A stretch of DNA of 64,000 nt, from the NCBI GenBank assembly GCA_039028635.1, contig JBCCHV010000001.1:186001-250000 (forward strand), read 5' to 3'. Both the position numbers and the translations under genes were made by a program. The notes below the pieces were generated by a model that ran no database searches, was not told where the DNA came from, and saw only the letters and a list, made by a program, of their open reading frames with translations. The DNA comes from Acidobacteriota bacterium. GTDB lineage: Bacteria > Acidobacteriota > Thermoanaerobaculia > Multivoradales > JBCCEF01. Of this stretch, positions 1 to 7,792 are shown piece by piece (position 1 is the stretch's first letter; every line of letters starts with the position of its first letter).

Positions 1-1092
1 GACCTCCGAGGCCAGGCCCTGACGGTGGTCGGCGAAGGTCTCTCGAACCTCTATGCCCATGGCGAGGCGGCGGAGGTCTGGTCGCGGGCCTCGGCGGCCT
101 ATGGCTATCCGGACCTCGCTCACCCGCAGGTCGCCGAGGTCTTGCGGCGCGGGGCCCTCGCCTGGGCGGAGTCGGGGAATCAACCGCGGGCCCTCGAGAT
201 CAACCGCCAGGCGCTCGCCGCGGCGCGCCTCGAAGGCTTCGCCCCGGGAGCGGAGCTGGCCCCCTTCCTCTTCGACCGCGCCTACCTCATTCTGCGTTTC
301 GAGGCCAAGAGCTCACCCCGCCGAGAGGAGGCCGAGAGTCTGCTCGAGGAAGCCGTCGAGCTCCAGCGGCGCGACCTTCCGTCGACTCGCGCCGCCCTGG
401 CCTCATCCCTCCATTTGCTGGGCAGGCTGCGCTTCGACCAAGGATTCGGCGACACCTCGGCAACCGCCGGCGAGGTGGTGCAGGAGGGCCTCGACCTGAT
501 GGCGGAAGCGGCGGAGATCCGTCGCCAACTGCCGACCGACCAGGCCGGAGCCCTGGTCGAATCGCTCAGTGACCGCGGCCTCGTGCTCGACGTACTCGGA
601 CGCCATCAGGAAGCGCTCGAAACCCTCGAGGAGGCCCTCGACTATGGTCGCCGCTGGATCGATCCATCGCATCCGATCCTGCTGACCGTCGGCGCCAACC
701 TCGGGGCGATCTACTTCGACGCCGGACGTTTCGAAGATGCCCAGCGAGTGCTGCAGGCGGCGGCCTCCGGATGGCAGAGCAGCGGCACGGCGCCGCCGGC
801 CGGGCTGCTGCACTGGCAGGGTCAGACAGCGGCGGCGTTGGGCCGGCAACCGGAGGCCGAGGCTTTGGCTCGCCGGGCCTTGGCGAGCGCCGGGGAAGAG
901 GGCCCGAGACGCTGCCAGGTGGCTCTCGGTCTGGGAGATATCCTGCTGCGCGCCGGCCAGCGCGCCGAGGCCCGGCGCCTGCTCAGCCAGACCCTCCCCG
1001 TCTGCGAAGCCGCCGAAGGGGCGGACAGCCGCCAAGCGGCTCGGGTACGATCGAGTCTTCGAGCCATCGCCGCCGAGGAAACGCCCCCGTGA
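1..1092 (+). CDS. C-terminal TPR region of a Ser/Thr kinase-like protein (5' truncated by window edge)
   Basis: The frame is open from base 1, so the start lies upstream of the window; a GTG at 25 is probably internal. The visible ~360 residues are helical TPR-type repeats. They match, segment by segment, the C-terminal half of the kinase at 7793-10297: both have a 'RG-x-L-x-V-IGEGL-x-NL' block, a 'YGRAFL'-like block near a 'P-RREEA' stretch, and an 'EGLDLM' stretch. I infer that the missing upstream part carries a kinase domain and one membrane helix, with this tail as a periplasmic interaction domain. The stop codon overlaps the next start by 1 base (TGATG), which indicates translational coupling to the small membrane protein. 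The repeat assignment is secure; the kinase part is inferred from the paralogue. Confidence 0.8.
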   Translation, partial: DLRGQALTVVGEGLSNLYAHGEAAEVWSRASAAYGYPDLAHPQVAEVLRRGALAWAESGNQPRALEINRQALAAARLEGFAPGAELAPFLFDRAYLILRFEAKSSPRREEAESLLEEAVELQRRDLPSTRAALASSLHLLGRLRFDQGFGDTSATAGEVVQEGLDLMAEAAEIRRQLPTDQAGALVESLSDRGLVLDVLGRHQEALETLEEALDYGRRWIDPSHPILLTVGANLGAIYFDAGRFEDAQRVLQAAASGWQSSGTAPPAGLLHWQGQTAAALGRQPEAEALARRALASAGEEGPRRCQVALGLGDILLRAGQRAEARRLLSQTLPVCEAAEGADSRQAARVRSSLRAIAAEETPP

Positions 1093-1334
1093 TGACGAAG
1101 ATCGCCGAACTGGTAGCCAGTGTTTTGACGGCCCTGGGCCTCGCCGCCCTCGGTTTCGCCATGTGGCGCTGGACCGAGATTCCCTGGAGCTGGCCTGAGG
1201 AGACGCCTTCGTGGGTGGCGGAAGGTCTCCGAAGCCTGTGGGGGCGGGTCGCCGGGAGTACGCTCCTGGTGATCGGCCTGCTGATGTTCTGGGGCAGCTT
1301 CCGGAAACCCTATCGCTTCGAAGACGACGACTGA
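1092..1334 (+). CDS. Small two-helix membrane protein
   Basis: An 80-residue protein whose ATG shares its first base with the stop of the upstream TPR gene. Two hydrophobic stretches, about residues 7-24 and 55-70, flank a Trp-rich loop (WRWTEIPWSW, residues about 26-35). The C-terminus is charged and acidic (ending EDDD). This looks like a small inner-membrane protein with two spans. I do not recognise a family. The tight coupling suggests co-expression with the TPR/kinase protein, perhaps as a membrane partner, but no function can be assigned from sequence. Confidence 0.6.
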   Translation: MTKIAELVASVLTALGLAALGFAMWRWTEIPWSWPEETPSWVAEGLRSLWGRVAGSTLLVIGLLMFWGSFRKPYRFEDDD

Positions 1335-1387
1335 CCCTGGTCTGGTGGCGGGAGATCGACGGACAGATCCTCGTTGTAGAGTCAAGC

Positions 1388-1972
1388 ATGGCTCGATTTT
1401 GGCGAGAGATTCGCTGGCTGACGCTGGTGGCGCTGCTCTGCACGACCCCTGGTCTGGCCTCAGAGCGGCCTGAGGCTTGGGCCGAGGCGATGCCTCTCGC
1501 GGGGGCCCCGAATCTTCACCGAGTCAGCGCAACCCTCTACCGCAGCGCCCAGCCTTCGGCGGAAGGCATGGCGAACCTCGAGAATCTGGGCGTCGCCACG
1601 GTGGTCAATCTGCGTTCCTTCTCCTCTGATCGAGACGAGCTCGAAGGTACCGGCCTGGCCTACGAGCACATCTACATGAAGGCCTGGCACCCGGAGCGCA
1701 AAGAGGTGGTGCGCTTCCTCCGCATCGTGACCAACGCCAGGCGAACACCGGTGCTCGTGCACTGCAAGCACGGCGCCGATCGCACCGGCACGATGGTGGC
1801 CCTCTACCGCATCGTGGTCGAAGGTTGGAGCAAAGAGGAGGCCCTGAAGGAGATGACCACCGGCGGTTTCGGCTTTCATCGCATCTGGTCGAACCTGCCG
1901 CGCTGGATCGAGAAGCTCGACATCGAGGCCCTGCGGCAAGAGCTCGATCTTCCGTCTGTAGCCCATCCCTAG
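1388..1972 (+). CDS. Secreted tyrosine/dual-specificity phosphatase
   Basis: A 194-residue protein with the cysteine-phosphatase signature HCKHGADRTG (C-x5-R loop; the Cys is the nucleophile and the Arg binds phosphate). A preceding 'NLRSF' block and a following 'GFGFHRIW' block are typical of the DSP/phytase-like and Siw14-like phosphatase families. The N-terminus (residues 1-24) has a hydrophobic core ending TTPGLAS, a likely signal peptide, so the enzyme probably acts in the periplasm. I chose the ATG at 1388 because it gives this signal peptide; an upstream in-frame start would add an unrelated tail. The substrate is unknown. It follows the kinase/TPR pair but is separated from it by about 50 bases. 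Confidence 0.8.
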   Translation: MARFWREIRWLTLVALLCTTPGLASERPEAWAEAMPLAGAPNLHRVSATLYRSAQPSAEGMANLENLGVATVVNLRSFSSDRDELEGTGLAYEHIYMKAWHPERKEVVRFLRIVTNARRTPVLVHCKHGADRTGTMVALYRIVVEGWSKEEALKEMTTGGFGFHRIWSNLPRWIEKLDIEALRQELDLPSVAHP

Positions 1973-2053
1973 AGCGGCCTTCTCACCGCGGCTCTCGGCG
2001 CAAGGACGGGCTCGACGGCTTCGGTTGATCGATCTGACTGGTAGCCTTCGGCC

Positions 2054-3355
2054 GTGTTGCCCTCGCCGAGACGCGCTGCCGTCGGGATTCTCTGCCTGCA
2101 CGGCCTCCTGCAGGGGCTGCTCGGGTGGCTCTACTGCGCCGGTGGAGGCAAGGGCCTCGTTGGCGACGAGCAGACCTACCGGGCGGCGGCCGAGGCGATG
2201 GCGACCACCGGTCGCCTGGCCCTCGATCCGCTCTGGCCGCCGCTCTATCCCTGGCTACTCTCCCGGCTTTACCTCCTGCCGGGAGATCCCCTGGTCTGGA
2301 CCCTCGTTCTGCAGGCCCTGGCTGTGCCCGCCATCGTGTGGCTGTGGTGGCGTCTCGGCGAGCGTCTGACGGGCTCGGCGTCGGTGGCTGCTCTCGGCGC
2401 CACTGGATTGCTGCTCTATCCGCCACTCGTCGCCTACGGCCATTTTCTCTGGCCTGAGATCCTCCACCTCTTGCTGCTTAGCCTGGCTCTGTGGTTGCTC
2501 ACCGCTGCGGGCGCTACCTGGCGAAGCGCCCTCGCCGCCGGCGCCCTGCTCGGCCTCGCTTTGGGCGCCAAGGCTCTGCTGCTGGGCTTCCTGCCGGTAC
2601 TGGTCCTCCTGCCAGCCCGTGCCGAGGGTTCGAGACCTTGGCCCTCGCTGATCGCGCTGGCCGCCGCCGTGGCGCTCTTGGCGTCGCCTTGGACGCCGTG
2701 GGCGCGGGCCCACAGCTCTCCGGCAGTGGCCGGAAGCCTCGAGTTCAATCTGCGTCTGGGGATCGACCGCGAGGTCGGACGCGAGCGGTCCGGCGAGGCG
2801 GCATGGCGTCTGTTCCAAGCCATGGAGAAAGCCGAGGCGCGAGGCACCGGCCGCCGGGCCTTCTTGCGCCGGCAGCTCGCTGACGAGCTCGCCGAGCGCG
2901 GTCCCTGGAGCATCGCTCGCGACCAGCTCCAGCGACAATACTTCCGCTTGCTAGACCACCGCACCTTCTTCCACGATCAGCTTCCGACGGGGCCGCGCCA
3001 GGGGCCGGAGCGCGGTTACCAGGGGGTGCCCTCGGCAGTCGGCGCGGCGCTGCGCGTCGGCAGCTCGGCGATCTACCTCCTGATTCTGACGCTCACCCCC
3101 TTGGGGCTGCTCGCCTGGCGGCGAAGGGGGCAGGGGAGGTGGTGGCTCGTTCCGGCTTTTCTGGTTTACAACTTCCTGTTGTTCTTCGCCCTCTACGCGA
3201 TCTCCCGATACCGCATCCAGATGCTGCCCTTTCTGACCTTGACGGCCGCCCTCGGTGGCGCCGAGCTGAAGCGGGGTATGACAGCTCTGCCGGCGTGGGA
3301 GAAAGCCATCGCCTTGGCGGGAGCGGTTCTCTTGCTCTATCTCGCCTTGGGGTAG
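2054..3355 (+). CDS. GT-C family (GT39/ArnT-like) membrane glycosyltransferase
   Basis: A 433-residue polytopic membrane protein with about 9-11 hydrophobic helices. The first extracytoplasmic loop carries GDEQTY, which fits the acidic catalytic motif of GT-C enzymes that use polyprenyl-phosphate sugars (GT39, PMT/ArnT type). A second conserved-looking patch, 'PPLYPWLLS', follows about 30 residues later, as in this family. The start is a GTG. The likely role is transfer of a sugar from a lipid carrier to a lipid or protein acceptor on the outer face of the inner membrane. The acceptor cannot be read from the sequence and no glycan cluster surrounds it. Confidence 0.75.
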   Translation: MLPSPRRAAVGILCLHGLLQGLLGWLYCAGGGKGLVGDEQTYRAAAEAMATTGRLALDPLWPPLYPWLLSRLYLLPGDPLVWTLVLQALAVPAIVWLWWRLGERLTGSASVAALGATGLLLYPPLVAYGHFLWPEILHLLLLSLALWLLTAAGATWRSALAAGALLGLALGAKALLLGFLPVLVLLPARAEGSRPWPSLIALAAAVALLASPWTPWARAHSSPAVAGSLEFNLRLGIDREVGRERSGEAAWRLFQAMEKAEARGTGRRAFLRRQLADELAERGPWSIARDQLQRQYFRLLDHRTFFHDQLPTGPRQGPERGYQGVPSAVGAALRVGSSAIYLLILTLTPLGLLAWRRRGQGRWWLVPAFLVYNFLLFFALYAISRYRIQMLPFLTLTAALGGAELKRGMTALPAWEKAIALAGAVLLLYLALG

Positions 3356-3476
3356 GTCGGTCCGGTTTCGAACCGCGGAAGCGAGCGCAGCGCACCCTGG
3401 AGGAGGGGAAGGTTTGAGGATAGGCTTGAAGGGGAATCACGACTCGAAAATTTCGCAGGGAAGGGCCTTGACCGTT

Positions 3477-4040
3477 ATGGGACGCAGACTCGAACCGATC
3501 CTTGGAATCCTTGCCCTGCTGATCTTCGGAGGATTGCTGTCCGTGCCGGCGGCGGCCGCCTTCCGCGCCAACGTCACCCGCGCCGACGGCTTCTCGCCGC
3601 GACAGGTCCAGCGGGTGGTGGTGGCAACCCGTCAATGCCACGAGGTGGTCGACTGCAGCGCCATGGAGCAGCGGGTGGTGGGTGAGATGTTGGAGCTGGG
3701 GGTTCCCTTCGCGGTGGTGGCGGAGAGCCGGGTTCGAAAACACCTCTTCGAGCAGGGAACCCTCGAGTATGTGGTGGAGCAGCGGCAGAGCCTGGCGGAT
3801 GCCTTCGAGGCCGACGCCGTGCTCGAGCTCGCCGTGCCCTTTGCCGAGCGCGGTGACGGCTTCGGAGGTCGCCGGCGGTCGAGCGTCAAGGTCGAGATCT
3901 TCCTGCTACGGCCGGACGGCGAGCTCTTGCTTCACGGCGTCGGAACGGGAAGGCCCCTCAACGTCGTCAGCGGTCCCGAGCGGGTCACCGGAAACGTCGT
4001 CGAAACGATCTTGCGCAAGGCCTTCGGTAGCGGCGGCTAG
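3477..4040 (+). CDS. Secreted hypothetical protein
   Basis: A 187-residue protein beginning with a clear signal peptide (hydrophobic residues about 8-26, then VPAAAA before the mature part). I chose the ATG at 3477 because it starts this signal peptide directly; a TTG at 3414 preceded by GGAGGGG is in frame and would add 21 residues. The mature protein has two closely spaced Cys residues (RQCHEVVDC) that could form a disulfide, and a region resembling periplasmic lipoproteins that sense or scaffold (alternating beta and alpha, 'DAVLELAVPF'). I do not recognise the family. It ends 19 bases before the 3' end of the oppositely oriented tRNA gene. Confidence 0.6.
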   Translation: MGRRLEPILGILALLIFGGLLSVPAAAAFRANVTRADGFSPRQVQRVVVATRQCHEVVDCSAMEQRVVGEMLELGVPFAVVAESRVRKHLFEQGTLEYVVEQRQSLADAFEADAVLELAVPFAERGDGFGGRRRSSVKVEIFLLRPDGELLLHGVGTGRPLNVVSGPERVTGNVVETILRKAFGSGG

Positions 4041-4059
4041 GGCCTCGAGGAAGGAAGCC

Positions 4060-4144
4060 TGGTGCCGGAGGCGGGACTCGAACCCGCAAGCCCGAAGGCG
4101 GGGGATTTTAAGTCCCCTGCGTCTACCAATTTCGCCACTCCGGC
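4060..4144 (-). tRNA. tRNA-Leu (anticodon TAA)
   Basis: On the minus strand an 85-nt cloverleaf is visible. The acceptor stem is GCCGGAG paired with CTCCGGC. The anticodon stem GGGGA/TCCCC encloses the loop CTTAAAA, giving anticodon TAA. A long variable arm (CGCCTTCGGGC) is typical of Leu tRNAs, and the T arm is GCGGG-TTCGAGT-CCCGC. The CCA end is encoded (4060-4062). It decodes TTA/TTG leucine codons, which are rare in this GC-rich DNA. Confidence 0.97.
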
Positions 4145-4227
4145 CAGCCGTCGTCGATCCTCTCATGGACCAAGGTGGCGCTCTGCCAGGTGGGATTCCC
4201 CGCTCACCCCGCGGCTGCGCCGGGTCG

Positions 4228-4809
4228 CTAAGAAGTTTCGCTGGCGTCGTCCCGTCGCAAACCCTCGACTAGGGTTCTGAAGACCATGGGAGCGGCGTCC
4301 CGCAGGGCCAGCTCACCGCGATGGACGCTGCTCCAGGCGGTCCAAATCAGCGCATCGATGGTGGCGACGATCCAGGCCGTCGAGACGTTGCGGGCAAACA
4401 GGCCTTCGCCCTTGGCGTGGTCGACGAAGGCGGCGAGGTCGTCGAGCTGGCGCTGGCTTTCGACCGCCACGTCGGGGCCGAGATCGGAGACCGGGATGGT
4501 GGCGAGAAAATGAAAACGATCTCCGAACGGCAACCAGGCCTCGAGCATCCGGCGGAAGGCCTCTTCCGCGCTCGAGGCATTCTCGAGGATGGGAACCGTC
4601 GCCTCGTCCATCAGTCGAATGGCTTCGAGGGACAGCTCCGAGAGGAGCGCTTCGCGGGAAGGGAAATGGCGATAGAGGGTCGCCCGGCCGACTCCGGCCG
4701 CCTCGGCGATCACCGCCATCGACTCGTTGGGTGAGTCGGCGAGGGCGCCGGCGGCGGCGTCGAGGATCGCTTGGCGAGCCGTGCGGCGAGGGCCTTTCAC
4801 CGTTCTCAT
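4228..4809 (-). CDS. TetR/AcrR-family transcriptional regulator
   Basis: A 193-residue protein with an N-terminal TetR helix-turn-helix: 'ILDAAAGALAD...MAVIAEAAGVGRATLYRHFPSREALL' at about residues 14-60. The remaining ~130 residues are the variable ligand-binding and dimerisation domain. I chose the ATG at 4809 (MRTVKGPRR); an upstream in-frame start would add 24 residues without family similarity. It lies 52 bases downstream of the redoxin/monooxygenase fusion on the same strand, so the two are probably co-transcribed. The regulator may then control its own operon through the palindrome at 7499-7514. The ligand is unknown. Confidence 0.88.
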   Translation of the reverse strand: MRTVKGPRRTARQAILDAAAGALADSPNESMAVIAEAAGVGRATLYRHFPSREALLSELSLEAIRLMDEATVPILENASSAEEAFRRMLEAWLPFGDRFHFLATIPVSDLGPDVAVESQRQLDDLAAFVDHAKGEGLFARNVSTAWIVATIDALIWTAWSSVHRGELALRDAAPMVFRTLVEGLRRDDASETS

Positions 4810-4861
4810 GGGGTGCCGCCCCGCGGGGTGATTGCGACCGATCCGGTGTTCCGTGGCGACA

Positions 4862-7462
4862 TCAACGGCTCTCCTCGCCACAGCTTACCGGACCCTCGAT
4901 CCCCGCTTCTTCGGACAGCCTTCGCAGAGCCTCGTGCTGCGGGAACTGGCAATGGCCTCGATGCCAAGTCCGGGCCGCCTTGGCGGCCTCGCCGAGGTTT
5001 TCATAGAGCTTGCCGAGGGCTTGGAAGGCGGTGGCTCGCTGGGCTTCGGAGGGGTCGCTCTTCGCCGGGTCGAGGAGACGCTGGAACCAGCCTTCGGAGC
5101 GCCTCGCAAGGGCGTCATCTCCGGACTCCGCATAGAGCATCGCCCGCGCCAGCAGGGCGCCGCCGTGTCGGCGATCGGCGCGCAAGGCACGGCTCAAGGC
5201 TGCGTCCGCCGCCTCGCCCAGGCGCCATTGCTCGGCGGCCCCTTCGCCGTAGTAGCTGGCCAGTGACAGGAGAACTCCCTCGAGGGCATAGAGGTCGGGA
5301 TTCTTCTTACGCTTCGCTTCCCGGCGGGTGAGATCCAGAGTCTCCGTGAACTGGGGAGACGTCAGGAACTCTTCGAGGACCTGCTCCCCGGTCGCGGACC
5401 AAGGATCTTTCTGCAGCAGAAGATCGAGCCATTGGCGGGCCGACCGATCCTGCGGCGCTGCCGCCTCCGGGTCCGCCGACCGGGTCCACGATCGCCGGGC
5501 AGCCCGGTGCAGCTCCGCCGTGGCCTGGGGATCGTCGGAGATGATCGTCAGGTAGATCTCGGCCATTTCCTCGTCCGATCCCCAACCCCATTTCGCCGTC
5601 TTCGGCGGTGAGTTGGGATTGGCCGGGTTCTGGCGCGAGTTGTCGAACCGGAAGCTGGCTTCGATCCTGCTGCCGGCGGGAATATCGACCGGCGACCGGT
5701 AGGTGTAGATGCCCTGCCAACGCAGGTCCCAGTCGTCGACGTGGAGCAGGGGACGCTCGATGCCGTTCGGCAGGACGGCGAGGACGCGCGCTTCGCGGCC
5801 GAGATAGTGCATGTGGGGAGCGATGTCGACCAACTGCATGTCGGCGGGAACATCCATCGACACCTTGCGCCAGTAAGCCGCGTCGCCGGCCGGAACCTCG
5901 ACATCCAGGGTACCGACCATCAGTCCGCTGACGCCTCGCTTCACGGGTCCCTTGGCAAAGTAAAAGGCGATCGAGCTCTGGTCGCGGGCCGCTTTCCCGG
6001 TCGGGTGGTAGTGCACCTCGAGAACGACGTCTCCGCCCCGGGGCAGATCGAAACCCCGTCCTTCTGGTAGGCGATAGGGCCCGACGCCGGGTGCCCAGGC
6101 TCCGAGCGCATTGGCGCCGTCATAGGACATGAAACCGCCGGTACCGAAGACCGAGAAGCCGGGCTCAGGGTCGCGACTATCGAACTCGCGGGCGCGCCCC
6201 GAGTAGTCGACGAAGAAGTTGCAGTGGTGCACCACCGACGGATCGCCGGGCTGAAAGTCCATCGCCACGACCACCTGATCGCGCAGTAGCCCCAGCGGCA
6301 GAACGAAGTAGCGGTAGATGTCGGCGCCGTCGGCGGGAACCTCGTAGGTGTCCGCCATGGTGAGCACCAGATCGGGCTCTCCGAGGGGCCACTCGGAGGT
6401 CTCGAAGGTCGGTGCCGGTAGCTCCTTCGCACTCTCGCCGCGCGGTGCCCCGGCCTGATCCCAGGCTTCCAGCAAGTCGAGCTGTCGCGAGGTGAGAAAA
6501 CGCTCTTCGCGGAAGTGTCCTTGACCGCGCACGGCGTGCCACGGCGGCATCAGACCGGCTCGGGTGACGGCCGCCGCCATCCGCGACCAGCGGCGGGCGG
6601 AGTCGTAGGAGTCGAGGGCGAAGGGTGCCACTCCGCCTTGCGAATGACACTGAGCGCAGTTGGCGTTGAGAATCGGCGCGATGTGGTCGCGATAGGTCGG
6701 CTTCGCCTCCGGCTCGGGCCAAGGCCGGAAGTAGCAACCGACGGCGACCGTGTGACGCGGCTCGACCGGCTGGTCTCCGCCGACGCCCTCGATGGCGCGC
6801 AGCAAGTCATGGGAACGGATCGTGTTGCGCACCTTGGTCAGGCTGGGGAAGCGATCATCGATGCGTCCGCTGTAGACCACCCGGCCGGCGAGATCGACGA
6901 CGAAAGCCGACGGGACCACTTCCGGCTTCAACTGGTGGGCGACCTCGCCGTTGAAGTCGAAGAGCAAGGGAATCGCGAGGCGAAACTCATCCCGGAAGGC
7001 TCGCGCTTCCTGCCACGTGATGGCGGGATTCGAAATCGCGGCGTAGAGCTCGACGCCCGCTTCGCTGGCCGCTTCGCCCAGTTCATTGAGCCGCGGAACG
7101 TAGCGCCGCGAAATGGTGCAGCCGTCGTCGAGGAAGACCACGGCGACGGGGCGGGCACCACTGCCCAGGCCGAGGTTGACGGCTTCGCCATCGACCGTTT
7201 GCAGGCGCAAGCCGATGAGGTCCGCGACCTGCAACAGATCTCGTTCCGCGGATTGGCCTCGAGCCCTGGGGGGATGATCATCCGACTCTGCGGAGTGCCC
7301 ATGGGCACCGGATTCATCATGCTGACCATGATGTCGGGCCTGCTCACCACTCGGCGGAGTGTCGCCGTCGACCGCGACCACCGAGAGCACGAGCGCTGCG
7401 AGCAAGAGCAGTGGGGAGAATGCCCACATCAAGGTGGTGCGAGCCCGAGTCGAAGTAGTCAT
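4862..7462 (-). CDS. Redoxin / cytochrome c / copper type II monooxygenase-like / TPR fusion protein
   Basis: An 866-residue secreted protein. Residues 1-30 are a signal or anchor segment and residues 40-65 are His-rich. Residues about 75-225 are a thioredoxin-like redoxin domain with DDGC (C115) but no CxxC. Residues 255-340 are a c-type cytochrome domain with haem motif CAQCH (269-273). Residues about 350-640 resemble the copper-binding core of peptidylglycine monooxygenase/DBH-type enzymes: HHC at 412-414, HYH at 484-486, HMH at 550-552, and a candidate Met ligand in EEMAEIYL (M633). The last ~200 residues are TPR-like. An AGGAGG ribosome site precedes the ATG. Family knowledge suggests copper-dependent hydroxylation with on-board electron transfer; the substrate is unknown. 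It is followed by the TetR gene. Confidence 0.82.
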   Translation of the reverse strand: MTTSTRARTTLMWAFSPLLLLAALVLSVVAVDGDTPPSGEQARHHGQHDESGAHGHSAESDDHPPRARGQSAERDLLQVADLIGLRLQTVDGEAVNLGLGSGARPVAVVFLDDGCTISRRYVPRLNELGEAASEAGVELYAAISNPAITWQEARAFRDEFRLAIPLLFDFNGEVAHQLKPEVVPSAFVVDLAGRVVYSGRIDDRFPSLTKVRNTIRSHDLLRAIEGVGGDQPVEPRHTVAVGCYFRPWPEPEAKPTYRDHIAPILNANCAQCHSQGGVAPFALDSYDSARRWSRMAAAVTRAGLMPPWHAVRGQGHFREERFLTSRQLDLLEAWDQAGAPRGESAKELPAPTFETSEWPLGEPDLVLTMADTYEVPADGADIYRYFVLPLGLLRDQVVVAMDFQPGDPSVVHHCNFFVDYSGRAREFDSRDPEPGFSVFGTGGFMSYDGANALGAWAPGVGPYRLPEGRGFDLPRGGDVVLEVHYHPTGKAARDQSSIAFYFAKGPVKRGVSGLMVGTLDVEVPAGDAAYWRKVSMDVPADMQLVDIAPHMHYLGREARVLAVLPNGIERPLLHVDDWDLRWQGIYTYRSPVDIPAGSRIEASFRFDNSRQNPANPNSPPKTAKWGWGSDEEMAEIYLTIISDDPQATAELHRAARRSWTRSADPEAAAPQDRSARQWLDLLLQKDPWSATGEQVLEEFLTSPQFTETLDLTRREAKRKKNPDLYALEGVLLSLASYYGEGAAEQWRLGEAADAALSRALRADRRHGGALLARAMLYAESGDDALARRSEGWFQRLLDPAKSDPSEAQRATAFQALGKLYENLGEAAKAARTWHRGHCQFPQHEALRRLSEEAGIEGPVSCGEESR

Positions 7463-7792
7463 GATGTCCTCCTGTCCTGGTAGTCGTTAGCAACAAACGA
7501 GACAAGAGTGTCTCAATCGAGTCTCGATGTCAACCATGACCACCGGCCTCTCGCACCACGGTGCGGCGTGCGGCGCGGTTACGTCGGGGGGGAGCCGCTT
7601 GTCCGGGATCCTCTCTCCGCTGCGTTATGGCAGACGAACCGATGGCCCGAAACTTCCGTTCCGGAAGCCTCGACTCGAGCCTCCTTCTGGAGGTCCGGTG
7701 TTAGCCTCGGTAAGCCCGAGCAACTCCATACCGGTCGTGAACAACCTCTTAATTTCTTCAGATTCACCGCTTTCTAGCGGTGCGGACGCGGT
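7463..7792. other. Divergent intergenic region between the monooxygenase fusion and the kinase
   Basis: This 330-base stretch holds the promoters of two divergent genes. The part next to the monooxygenase gene carries a Shine-Dalgarno sequence and the palindrome described separately. The rest contains moderately AT-rich patches near 7735-7775 (for example CTCTTAATTTCTTCAG), a plausible kinase promoter or leader. I see no RNA gene or small protein with support. Confidence 0.4.
7499..7514. promoter_or_regulatory. Palindrome GAGACA-N4-TGTCTC, candidate TetR operator
   Basis: A perfect inverted repeat with 6-base arms (GAGACA and TGTCTC) and a 4-base spacer. It sits 37 bases upstream of the monooxygenase-fusion start, where its promoter should be, and a further half-site GTCTC lies at 7521-7525. 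A TetR-family gene is the last gene of that transcription unit, and such regulators commonly bind palindromes in their own promoters. The link is inferred from position and symmetry only. Confidence 0.4.
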
